Source of the DNA: a virus
Reading direction: 5' to 3' (one strand)
Length of the DNA: 64,000 nucleotides
IMG/VR virus record: IMGVR_UViG_3300007539_000009
Location: 119,185-183,184 of that record
A program made the translations under genes and the position numbers. This document shows positions 43,654-52,313 of the stretch, piece after piece (positions within the stretch are counted from its first letter, which is position 1; every line of letters starts with the position of its first letter). A model generated the notes under the pieces. The model was not told the DNA's origin and searched no databases. It worked only from the letters and a program-made list of their open reading frames with translations.

Positions 43654-46600
43654 CAGCTCCCGTCAAAGCCTCTCGGTCCGAAGTGTCGGGCAGAGTAGTC
43701 CAACACCAGCTGCTGCCTGGCGGTAGTAGTCAGGAAGCGGTTGCTGGCGTTCTTGCGCGCAGCGCTGACAAGCTCGTCAGCGAACCCTTGATCCAACGTC
43801 TGTTGTACATCGTCGTTGAATGTGGGGACAGGAAGCCCGACACCGCCTACCAGCTGGGCTGCTACGCTGGCGGCTGACACCGCGCCCAACGTAGCTGCAA
43901 CACCCTGCACTGTAGGTTGAGCTTTGAGGGCGCGGCCGTCTACCAACTTGCTGAAGATCGAGTCGTCCCACTCAAAGCCACCAGTCTCGGCGGTCTTTCG
44001 GGTGCCTGCAACCATCTGCAGGAACTGCTGAGGTACCGGGAAGCCGGAGTTGACGCGGTTGAGCGTCAACTTGTGATCCTCCAGGAACTGGCCGAGCGTG
44101 CAGACCTGACGCTTGAAGAACGTGCGGTGAGCCCACTCGATCGCACCCACTGCCGTACCTGATTGCGACGTCACGTCCTCCCAGCTCTTGGCAGCGCTCG
44201 GTGCAGCTGTGCCTTGTGTTGTAGCGGACCGGCTGAAGGGGTAGATGGCGTTGAGCACACCGATCCCCTGCAAGTACGTCAGGTAGTAGTTGAGCCGCTC
44301 GAGGGCAGACAGACCCTCTGATCTACCTGTTGCTGCAACCAGGCGCTCGTTGAGCTCTGATACCTGTGTGATCAGGGCACCGATCTCTCCTTTGCCAGCC
44401 GCGTCTGCGTACTCACCCACAGAGTACAGGGCGCGAGTGCCTAGGATCCCTGCGTAGGTCTCATCGAGATCTGGAAGGTTGATCAGCTTTCGATTGAAGA
44501 AGACCGGAGGCGCAGGCCAGTTGAACTCGTTGTCGATGTCTTCAACGAGCTTTGTGAGTTCGTCGTCTACTTGACGTCGTACGGCGGTCTGCGCAGCACC
44601 AGTGTCTCCGGCGTTGCTAGCTACGATCGTTTCAGCTACCAGTTGAGCCGACCGGAGCACCGAGTGGGCCCAGCGCTCTAAGTACACGGCACCTTCGAAG
44701 GCGTTCTCTAGGGTGAGCGCTTGTAAGGGCGACACCAGGGCGCCGTTCGCTGACCCTTCGATAGCAACAGCCAGCGGCACTACCGGGACAATCCCGATAG
44801 TCAAGTTCAGTAGGCCGCTGTTCGTAGGGTCAGAAGTAGGTACACCAGCACCAGATAACTGAGCAAGGAAGCTGAGCCACTCCTCCAAGCCGGGGTTCAA
44901 CGCAGTGCCTCCTCCGGCTGCGATGAACGATTGGTATTGGGTCAGCAGCGTACGCGCGATATTGAGCATCGTCCGCGTTGCTGAGTTTGCCTGCGCGATC
45001 ACTGGCTGTATAGGATCACTGACGACCTTGAACGGTACCGAACCAGTGGTCAACACCTGCGTAGATAGGTAGCTGGTGCTGATCGGCTTGGACCCTGCGA
45101 TCGGCGGTGTGACGGAAATATCAGTCAACCCGAACTCGACAGATGACAGCCAGTCGCGCAGCGTTGCGATGCTCGTCAGTTGCTGCTCAAAAGACGGTAG
45201 CACAGACGCCGCGTCTGCAGCCAGCTGCTCAATAGGATCGGTACCTGATTGCGCTACAGACTCTACAGACTCCTCAGCCGCCTCAACGAGCTCAGTCACC
45301 CGCTGCACAGCCGCCCCTAGCGAACGTCGCAGCTCGTCGATGTCGTTCGTGGGGATGGGGCGCGTCTTGTCCAGCTGCAGGGTGGTGGACTCAGCGCCCT
45401 GAGCTGTGACGTTGAAGGTCAGTGACGTGGGTACTGCAAAGTACGAAACGTCGCTGTCGAAGATGACAGTAGAGAACCCCGGCACCAGCCAGCGATGACC
45501 AAGCAACGTCACAGAGCCTGAGCGCTGGTAGCGAAGCAGAGCTAACTGGTACTCTGCCAGTTGCGTCATGGTCTCGCGGTACAGCGAGTCCCCGATGTTC
45601 TGAACCGAACGAGCCTGAGAACCCCGACGGTCCGGAGCGTCAGCTTCACGACTGGTGTACGCCAGCGCAGCAAACGCCTGATACGGGCTCTCTGCTGTCG
45701 ACACGATCAGGCCCTTCTCGAGCTCTGCTTGGCTGATCATGCCGAGCAAGTTCACCGCAGACTCTGCGTCTACGGCACCGTTAGCTGGGTACGCGTAGGC
45801 AGAGTTGCCAGCAAGCTCAACGTCAGCACCTCGAAGGAACACAGAGCCTGTGCTAAACACAGACGCAGGTGTTGCACCTTCCCGATCGTCGTCGAGGTAG
45901 CTGCTTATGAGACCTGCAGGTGCGGCGAAGAAGCTGTAGGTGTTGAACTGCGACTCCAAGAACGGATCCTGAATCAGGTGCCTGGTGGGCTCCTCCAGGT
46001 ACATCCGGCCTATCTGCAACTGATCTATTTGGTCCGGGAAGATGATGTTGCACGGCGGAGGCAGCGCGTAGAACGTGTCCGGGTGCAACACCATGTCATT
46101 CCGGTAGTACATCCGAGGGATGCCGAACTTGACAAGGCGAGCTTCGTCTCTGTCTGAACCGATGAAGGGAGCGTACTCCCCTTGCGGAGGCGGCTGCTTG
46201 CTGGGTCGGTGCGGGTGCGGGATGGGCGTCAGGTGGTAGAACCCGTACGAGATAAGGTGCCGCACCAGATCCATTACCGAGTTCTCAGGCGTGACCCGGT
46301 TCTGTACGTTACCAAGCAACTCCTTGGCTATCGTCAGCGGCACCAAGTCGCCAATAACTGTGTTCGGTAAGGACACAATCTTGTTCAGCAACCCCTGCCT
46401 CAGCACGCGCTGACGCAAAAGTCCGTTGGTGTTAGACAAGTAGCCAATGAGTCGAATGACGCGATCAGAGAACTCCAGCTTCTCTGGATCCCGGAACGCG
46501 ATACCTGAGCCCTTGGCCTCTTCATCAACCAAGCCCTCGACCAACGCGGACAACAGCAGAGGACTAACGCCAAGTCCGTTTTGCTGCTCTAGCCCACCAG

Positions 46601-47021
46601 CAGTGATAGGCGGCAGTACGGATCCAGAGAAGAACGGGCTGTACGAGATAGGGCCTAAGCCCGACATGAACGCTCGTACTGTGTCGAGCGTCATCAAGAT
46701 GCCTACAGCGCTCAGTTGCACCATGCGCTGAGTCGGAGACTTCACATGCTGGATGCCAACGGTGTACCCCTCGAAGTACAGCGTGAACGCGTCCTCGTCT
46801 TTAACGTCTCCTAGCTCCTGCGGAAACCGGTCACGGCAGAAGATGTGCACCATCGTCTCCGGCCGGAACTGGTACAGCAGCGGATCCGGCTCAAGCACGA
46901 TCGATGCTTGCGGTGTCTGATCTACGCCGAAGGTAACAGTGAAGCCTTGATGCGGCACTTCGACCCCATCTAGGAACACCTTCCACTCTGTGTAGAGAAA
47001 TGCAGCCTGTGAGTCAGCCAT
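43653..47021 (-). CDS. Large tail protein, baseplate-hub-like N-terminus
   Basis: A protein of 1122 residues. The N-terminal region (TEWKVFLDGVEVPHQGFTVT then ASIVLEPDPLLYQFRPETMV and VHIFCRDRFP) resembles the first domain of baseplate hub and late-control-D-like proteins, which set a molecular axis frame for tail components. The remainder is long and mostly helical, with a short hydrophobic region at about residues 770-790. Single-base overlaps join it to the sigma gene and the esterase gene. Confidence 0.6.
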   Translation of the reverse strand: MADSQAAFLYTEWKVFLDGVEVPHQGFTVTFGVDQTPQASIVLEPDPLLYQFRPETMVHIFCRDRFPQELGDVKDEDAFTLYFEGYTVGIQHVKSPTQRMVQLSAVGILMTLDTVRAFMSGLGPISYSPFFSGSVLPPITAGGLEQQNGLGVSPLLLSALVEGLVDEEAKGSGIAFRDPEKLEFSDRVIRLIGYLSNTNGLLRQRVLRQGLLNKIVSLPNTVIGDLVPLTIAKELLGNVQNRVTPENSVMDLVRHLISYGFYHLTPIPHPHRPSKQPPPQGEYAPFIGSDRDEARLVKFGIPRMYYRNDMVLHPDTFYALPPPCNIIFPDQIDQLQIGRMYLEEPTRHLIQDPFLESQFNTYSFFAAPAGLISSYLDDDREGATPASVFSTGSVFLRGADVELAGNSAYAYPANGAVDAESAVNLLGMISQAELEKGLIVSTAESPYQAFAALAYTSREADAPDRRGSQARSVQNIGDSLYRETMTQLAEYQLALLRYQRSGSVTLLGHRWLVPGFSTVIFDSDVSYFAVPTSLTFNVTAQGAESTTLQLDKTRPIPTNDIDELRRSLGAAVQRVTELVEAAEESVESVAQSGTDPIEQLAADAASVLPSFEQQLTSIATLRDWLSSVEFGLTDISVTPPIAGSKPISTSYLSTQVLTTGSVPFKVVSDPIQPVIAQANSATRTMLNIARTLLTQYQSFIAAGGGTALNPGLEEWLSFLAQLSGAGVPTSDPTNSGLLNLTIGIVPVVPLAVAIEGSANGALVSPLQALTLENAFEGAVYLERWAHSVLRSAQLVAETIVASNAGDTGAAQTAVRRQVDDELTKLVEDIDNEFNWPAPPVFFNRKLINLPDLDETYAGILGTRALYSVGEYADAAGKGEIGALITQVSELNERLVAATGRSEGLSALERLNYYLTYLQGIGVLNAIYPFSRSATTQGTAAPSAAKSWEDVTSQSGTAVGAIEWAHRTFFKRQVCTLGQFLEDHKLTLNRVNSGFPVPQQFLQMVAGTRKTAETGGFEWDDSIFSKLVDGRALKAQPTVQGVAATLGAVSAASVAAQLVGGVGLPVPTFNDDVQQTLDQGFADELVSAARKNASNRFLTTTARQQLVLDYSARHFGPRGFDGS

Positions 47022-48604
47022 TACCGAAGCTCTACGGAGCCGCTGACCATCGTGGTTCGCATGTGCTCCAAGATCTGCTTATGCGTTAACGGAGCCGGCC
47101 AGTAGGACAGCTCATCAAAGGTACCAGGAAACGGGGTTCCGATCGGAGTGCCTGAGTATGCGATCCGCACCGTAGTAGCGGTAACCAACTCTTGGTTACG
47201 CTCGTCCTCGTACCGACCATTCACGTACAAAACGTAGGTGTGCTTAGCTGAGTCAGTGGCTGAGCCGTACAGAGACACCACAGCGAAGTGAAACCACCGA
47301 TCAACACTGATAAGTGTCTGGCTGATACACTCGTTAGCACCGTTAGACCCAGAAAGATTGTCCGCGATAGCGCCGATGCGGAACATGGGATCTCCTGCCG
47401 CGTCGTTACTCTCGTACCTAATGGAGAGCTGATGACCTGGAGCGACAGCAGTGCCGGTTTGAGCGCCTAGCATAGGGTGATCAACCGCACCGGGAATTGG
47501 GACGATACGTGCCCAACCAGCAATAGTGTACCCTCGAGCCTTGATCGGCTCATCTATGTCGAGAGCGCCAGCTATCGCCCCATACCCGAAGTTACGTACC
47601 TTCTCAGTGTTCAACGCACCGACGACAGGACTAGCGCCGGACGCGGACAGCGCCGGAGCTGTGTCTTTCGGAGATACAACTGTCAGGTCTGAGATATTGA
47701 ACGTTGCTGCAATAGATCGAATCACCCAAGAAGGGGTAGGCACCAGTACGGAGGCGCTTGTGGCATCTGTGTTAGCCAGGGCTTCGAAAAACGCATGAGC
47801 GTATCTTCGCCCAATCTCACGCTTGGCGGCCACGGTGTAGTGCACACCATCAGCTAAGAAGTCCAAGTCACGTAGATCAGCGCAGGCGGTGTACGGCACC
47901 TGATGAGGTACCGTCATGTTGTTGGCGTTGATTTCAACCAAGTGATCCGAGAACGTATCACTGGACTCCCCTACCGTGCCTAGCACGAACGGAACACGTT
48001 CTTGTGTTCCTAGGTAGTCGTCAACGATGTTAGCCCGAAGATTTGAGATCAGTGTCTTGAGTAGGCCAAAGTGCTGGTAAGCAGTGGTAGCATCAGCTGC
48101 GTCGTTCTCGCCCTGATGCCAGAAGATACCTAACAACGTAGATCCAGCTACGTTGTTCAGGACATCATTGATGCGTGACAGCGCGGCATCATACTCAGTA
48201 CCACCAGGCTGCCAGTCACCAGCTACCAAACCAGTAGAGCTAACAGCTGTGTTCACTACCAACAGCCGCTGGTTGCGCCCTAAATGCTTCTTCAGTTGTC
48301 TGGCTACGTGGAACAGCGGATCTACCACAAGCCCTTGATCAGCCTCACTGGTAGGGACTCTAGCAGGAACGATGTTGCCCTCGGACGTCTGCATGTAGAT
48401 GCCGTCGACTAGCGCCTCAGGCTCGCCTGCTCCGGTCTCTAACGCGTCCATAGTCGGACCGCCTAAGCTACCGGACATGTTCGACTGGCCGACACCCAGC
48501 AGCACCAGCGTCGAGTCTGGCTGAGCAAACTCAACAAATGAGGATGCAACGCTGCGCGATACCGATCCGATCCCCAGTAAGTTAGTCTTGTCGCTTGTAG
48601 CCAT
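47021..48604 (-). CDS. SGNH esterase (sialate O-acetylesterase-like) with LamG-type domain
   Basis: A protein of 527 residues. The catalytic blocks of SASA/CE6-type SGNH hydrolases are clear: VLLGVGQSNMSG (nucleophile Ser41), GIFWHQGENDA, and DFLADGVHYTVAAKREIG with the Asp-His pair. Residues about 290-527 form a LamG/concanavalin-like binding module (YTIAGWARIV, HTYVLYVNGRYEDE). It would remove acetyl groups from host surface glycans during attachment. It overlaps its neighbours by one base, within the tail group. Confidence 0.82.
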   Translation of the reverse strand: MATSDKTNLLGIGSVSRSVASSFVEFAQPDSTLVLLGVGQSNMSGSLGGPTMDALETGAGEPEALVDGIYMQTSEGNIVPARVPTSEADQGLVVDPLFHVARQLKKHLGRNQRLLVVNTAVSSTGLVAGDWQPGGTEYDAALSRINDVLNNVAGSTLLGIFWHQGENDAADATTAYQHFGLLKTLISNLRANIVDDYLGTQERVPFVLGTVGESSDTFSDHLVEINANNMTVPHQVPYTACADLRDLDFLADGVHYTVAAKREIGRRYAHAFFEALANTDATSASVLVPTPSWVIRSIAATFNISDLTVVSPKDTAPALSASGASPVVGALNTEKVRNFGYGAIAGALDIDEPIKARGYTIAGWARIVPIPGAVDHPMLGAQTGTAVAPGHQLSIRYESNDAAGDPMFRIGAIADNLSGSNGANECISQTLISVDRWFHFAVVSLYGSATDSAKHTYVLYVNGRYEDERNQELVTATTVRIAYSGTPIGTPFPGTFDELSYWPAPLTHKQILEHMRTTMVSGSVELR

Positions 48605-50634
48605 CAGAGCACGTACAGTTCGATGTAGTCGGCAGAGTTGACACCTGGATCTCCTGGAAGAATACCAGAGACAGACGCAAGAGTGGTGGCCCCCACCGAC
48701 GCTGATACACCTTGGATCGGATTGACAGAGAAGTCCGGGCTGAATCCGGGTTGACCGTCAAGCAGTAAACCTAGGTAGCCACTTCGGCATAGCCCCCCTA
48801 AGTTCGTAGTCACAAACCCGTTGACCACTTGGTCGAGTTCGTACCCTTCGACCACTTGGTAGGTATCAAGCGGGTTGGAGTCCTGGTAGAACCACCACTC
48901 TCGAGTCTGGCCGCCAGAGTTCACCACATAGCGGAAGTGGAACCTGCCGGTGCTACGGTCGCGGTAGTCCTCCATATCACCCAGGATCGAATACAGATCG
49001 GCTTCTTCTGGGGTGGCAGCAGCTGTATCCCGAGCTGCGGCCTCGTCGGCGAAGTAGTTGCCCAGCGTCTGACGGAACACCAGGCCAGTGGACTGAACTT
49101 TGTAGTTGCGGATCCACGCCTGGTAGAACGGCTCAGTTGCTTCGAGCACCTTGAACGTGATGACGCTCTTGACGCCTATGTTCTTCTCGTCGTACTGCCC
49201 GAAGATCTCCGTGCCTTCCGGCAAAGTGAGAAGCCACGGACGCGTGAAGAGCAGGGTTAGCTCTACACCGTTAAGCGCGTTGTCGACCTTGAGCTCGAGA
49301 GGCTCGGTCAGCGTCTTGATGTACGTCCGGTTCTTGTCCGCCTGCACGGTGTCAGCCGCCAAGAGTTCGTACGGGTGCTGCACGAACGTGGCGGGCAGTC
49401 CGCCTAATGCAGTCAGAGCGTCAAAGGCTGTGGTCTGTCCAGTCCCGCCTGACTCGATAGGCAGCGTTTCGTTAGGCTGAAACACCTGCAGCTTGGTGCC
49501 GGCAGCTCGAATAGGCTTGGCTGTTGTGATTAGATTCGGTGCTTGCAATCCTAGCGCACCCGGCAACCACTCCGCCACATCAACGAAGATGTCTGTGAGT
49601 GTGGGGAACGTAAGGACGCCAGGCACTAGCGCATCGCTAGGCGCAGTGTCCACAGGCCAACCAATGCGTGAGTTCTGCGGGTGGAAGCTCGGAGCTGTAT
49701 CGATCATCCGCCGCCAGTAGATGGCGTGCTGCCAGCCGTCATGGGACGCAGTGATGCTATCAGCTAACGTAGCGTTGCCGTTGGCATCTACGGTGAGGTC
49801 AGTGAACGACACTGTATTAGTAGCTACCTGGTACGTCGGCATCGTTCCAGAGAAGTCGAGTACGTTCGGGAACGCCGTCTCGTTGAATGCGAAGTACAGC
49901 GGCTCAGCTCGAAGCAGGATCTGGTCAAGGGCGTCTGCTTTCGTAGCCGCTGTCGTAGTCAGGGGAGCTGCGCGGTCAGGAAGAATCCTGAGCACCTGTG
50001 AGTCGACGAAAGCGTCGTACGACGCTGCGATCTGCATCGGGATGATGGCGTTAGGTCGCGAACTAATCCCGGACCGGAACTGGCCTGTGGCTCCTGTATA
50101 TGTAGCCCAGTCAAGCCCGTGGCCCACAAACAGTGGACCTAGTGATCCACCGGATCGACCGCCCATGACGACAGCATTGGGATCGAACTGGTAGGTAGCG
50201 GCGTTCTCCCGCGCCCACTGAACCAAGTGAACCGCGCTCTTGCAGGTGTTCGGAAACAGCGGATCGTCCCACTGGTCGTAGTCGTTGCCTACACCTGCAA
50301 GCTCCGGCGGTCTATACGTTCCGGCGCCGTTGGGACCGCCTTGCACCTCATCACGAGCCTGCGCAGTAGTGGCAGTGACGACAGCAAACCCGCTGTCTAT
50401 CAACGGATGTAACCAGCTGAGGGGAGGAATCTCCGTCGAAGGCTGCCCGCTGTTGAACCCTGAGTTGATAACCCAAATGACTACCGGCCAGCGACCGCTA
50501 GCCCACCCGTAGGCTGCCGCTCCGTTCTGCGTCGTCGGGTAGAAAACGCTGCAGATCTCGGTCGGCTCACCTGTGACGAAACTTGAGGTGTAGTCGATGT
50601 CGTTGAACGTCGATGTGTAGGTGATGTCCGACAT
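48604..50634 (-). CDS. Virion alpha/beta hydrolase with fibre-like C-terminus
   Basis: A protein of 676 residues. WPVVIWVINSGFNSG is the first core strand and loop of an alpha/beta hydrolase, and AVVMGGRSGGSLG contains the nucleophile elbow (Ser161 in GRSGG). A His near ITASHDGWQH could complete the triad. The C-terminal 300 residues are beta-rich, with receptor-binding character. It is probably a surface-active esterase or lipase, next to the SGNH esterase. Overlaps its neighbours by one base. Confidence 0.7.
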   Translation of the reverse strand: MSDITYTSTFNDIDYTSSFVTGEPTEICSVFYPTTQNGAAAYGWASGRWPVVIWVINSGFNSGQPSTEIPPLSWLHPLIDSGFAVVTATTAQARDEVQGGPNGAGTYRPPELAGVGNDYDQWDDPLFPNTCKSAVHLVQWARENAATYQFDPNAVVMGGRSGGSLGPLFVGHGLDWATYTGATGQFRSGISSRPNAIIPMQIAASYDAFVDSQVLRILPDRAAPLTTTAATKADALDQILLRAEPLYFAFNETAFPNVLDFSGTMPTYQVATNTVSFTDLTVDANGNATLADSITASHDGWQHAIYWRRMIDTAPSFHPQNSRIGWPVDTAPSDALVPGVLTFPTLTDIFVDVAEWLPGALGLQAPNLITTAKPIRAAGTKLQVFQPNETLPIESGGTGQTTAFDALTALGGLPATFVQHPYELLAADTVQADKNRTYIKTLTEPLELKVDNALNGVELTLLFTRPWLLTLPEGTEIFGQYDEKNIGVKSVITFKVLEATEPFYQAWIRNYKVQSTGLVFRQTLGNYFADEAAARDTAAATPEEADLYSILGDMEDYRDRSTGRFHFRYVVNSGGQTREWWFYQDSNPLDTYQVVEGYELDQVVNGFVTTNLGGLCRSGYLGLLLDGQPGFSPDFSVNPIQGVSASVGATTLASVSGILPGDPGVNSADYIELYVL

Positions 50635-51143
50635 TAGTCAGCGAGGCTAAAGGTGATGATGATCTGGGAGCCGTCGGCGTCAGTCACCAAGAACACACCG
50701 TCCGGGGGAGGAGCTGTCGGCTCAATCGTTAGTGGTGTGCCGTTAGGGTCAAGTACTGTCAGGTTACCTGTGCCGTCAGCGACCGGAAGCTGGATTTCGT
50801 TACCATCTTCATCCAGCAAGAGCAGTACGTAGGTATCGCCCGGGACCTCTGGGGAATCAGGGGGCTCAGGGTCTGTTGGCTCTGGGGGTGTGCCGACAAC
50901 CACGGTCGGCACGACACCGAGGATGTCCGTGATCACCAACACTTCCGGGTTCACCCGAAAGGCTGACCGGATGTTGCGCGGCGCTGTGAACGGGGCATCA
51001 GCGCTCAAGTTGCCGAACAAATTGGAGGTCGACTCCTGCGATGTGATTGTTCGGCCGGCAAACACACGAATAAACGACTCTCTACTGAGGGAGCCAACTG
51101 CTGTTGTGTTGCCGAGACGCTGAGGTCTATTCGAGGTAGTCAA
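50634..51143 (-). CDS. Tail-associated protein with Pro-rich linker
   Basis: A protein of 169 residues. I chose the TTG at 51143 because GGAGG stands five bases upstream; an earlier start at 51185 would extend further into the preceding gene. The N-terminal half is helical/mixed, a Pro/Glu linker (TPPEPTDPEPPDSPEVPG) follows, and the C-terminal half is beta-type. The last residues include IIITFSLAD. No family is recognised. Confidence 0.58.
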   Translation of the reverse strand: MTTSNRPQRLGNTTAVGSLSRESFIRVFAGRTITSQESTSNLFGNLSADAPFTAPRNIRSAFRVNPEVLVITDILGVVPTVVVGTPPEPTDPEPPDSPEVPGDTYVLLLLDEDGNEIQLPVADGTGNLTVLDPNGTPLTIEPTAPPPDGVFLVTDADGSQIIITFSLAD

Positions 51144-51693
51144 CCGTGCCTCCAAAACTGACGTAGAAGTTGAACAGCAGCTCAACCTCGTTCGGTTTCA
51201 TGCTCAGGCTCGAGAGCTGCATGTCCACGATCGCTCCGTACAGGACCCTGCGTGCGTACGAGAACTGGATCATGTACCGGCTCTGAGCACAGACATGTAG
51301 CGAGGCGTACTTCTTGTAGAACTCACGCCACTCGGCCGCAGATCGACCAGTCCACTTCTTGTTGCCGATCTCGATTGTGTCTGTGAGGTCCGTGTCTAGC
51401 AGCACAGCTGAGGCCCCGTAAATCCGATGGTCTCGGCCAAACGCATACAGCTTCGGGTTGTCCGACAGGATCGTTTGGACGCGCTCAAAATCTCGTTCAT
51501 CTACGCGAGCAAGAATCAAATCGCTAAAGCTAGCGATGGCGCCCACAACCACCAGCTCTCCATCGGCGTCGCGCTGAAGCACGTTAAGGTTGGCCCGCTC
51601 TCCGTCCTCGAAGAGCGTGGTCATGGTCTGCCCGTGCCGACGCTGGTTGGTCGGCAGGTTCAGCGGAGCCGGCGGGCCGAAAACGTCAACCAT
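51127..51693 (-). CDS. Tail protein of unknown function
   Basis: A protein of 188 residues beginning MVDVFGPPAPLNLPTN, with mixed alpha/beta character and a conserved-looking C-terminal segment (MKPNEVELLFNFYVSFGGTV). It sits between the tape-measure candidate and the hydrolases, where tail tip and baseplate genes are expected. One-base overlap with the gene before. Confidence 0.6.
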   Translation of the reverse strand: MVDVFGPPAPLNLPTNQRRHGQTMTTLFEDGERANLNVLQRDADGELVVVGAIASFSDLILARVDERDFERVQTILSDNPKLYAFGRDHRIYGASAVLLDTDLTDTIEIGNKKWTGRSAAEWREFYKKYASLHVCAQSRYMIQFSYARRVLYGAIVDMQLSSLSMKPNEVELLFNFYVSFGGTVDYLE

Positions 51694-52313
51694 TACTTCT
51701 TGTCGATCGACTCGATAACGAACATCGAGAGTGCCAGCTCTCCTTGAGCAGGCACGGCAGCATTGACGGCCTGGTTCATCGCAATCAAGTAGCCGCGACG
51801 AATCATGTCTCGGTACTCAAACTGCACTAACCACGGATCAGCACGACGCTTTGATCCAATCAGCTGCGCACCAGCACGCAAGTACTGCTGCCACGCCTCG
51901 TAGAGCGCGTTGTGCCCGTCGCCGTCTTCTCTGTTGATCAGCGTGTGCCCTGATATCTGCAGCATTGTTGTGTCCGAGCCAGCGGTATACACGCTCGGCG
52001 CACCAAACGAGAAGGTAGGCACAAATCGTGACTTGGGAGCCTCCACCGTGCTTGTGACCAAGAACTTGTCTGTGGCGTAAACGACGCCAGAGTTAATGGT
52101 GAGTCCACCGCTTGGACTCGGCCCTTGCTGCTGCTGCTCAACAACAAGCGTAGCCACCGCGTCGTCGTACACGTCGTACGCCGCTCCGATAGCAGGGTTG
52201 TTTCTGACAGCAAACGCTACGAGGTTCGGGTTAGCTTGCAGCTTCGCAGCAGACTGAATCAGGTTGGTGGTGCCGAAGTTCACTCCTGCCTGAATATCAC
52301 CAAGTGCGCTCAT
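51693..52313 (-). CDS. Tail protein of unknown function
   Basis: A protein of 206 residues with an Ala-rich N-terminal half, a Gln/Pro/Ser-rich stretch (EQQQQGPSPSGG) and a structured C-terminal half (WLVQFEYRDMIRRGYLIAMN). It shares one base with each neighbour. It directly follows the tape-measure candidate. No family is recognised. Confidence 0.6.
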   Translation of the reverse strand: MSALGDIQAGVNFGTTNLIQSAAKLQANPNLVAFAVRNNPAIGAAYDVYDDAVATLVVEQQQQGPSPSGGLTINSGVVYATDKFLVTSTVEAPKSRFVPTFSFGAPSVYTAGSDTTMLQISGHTLINREDGDGHNALYEAWQQYLRAGAQLIGSKRRADPWLVQFEYRDMIRRGYLIAMNQAVNAAVPAQGELALSMFVIESIDKK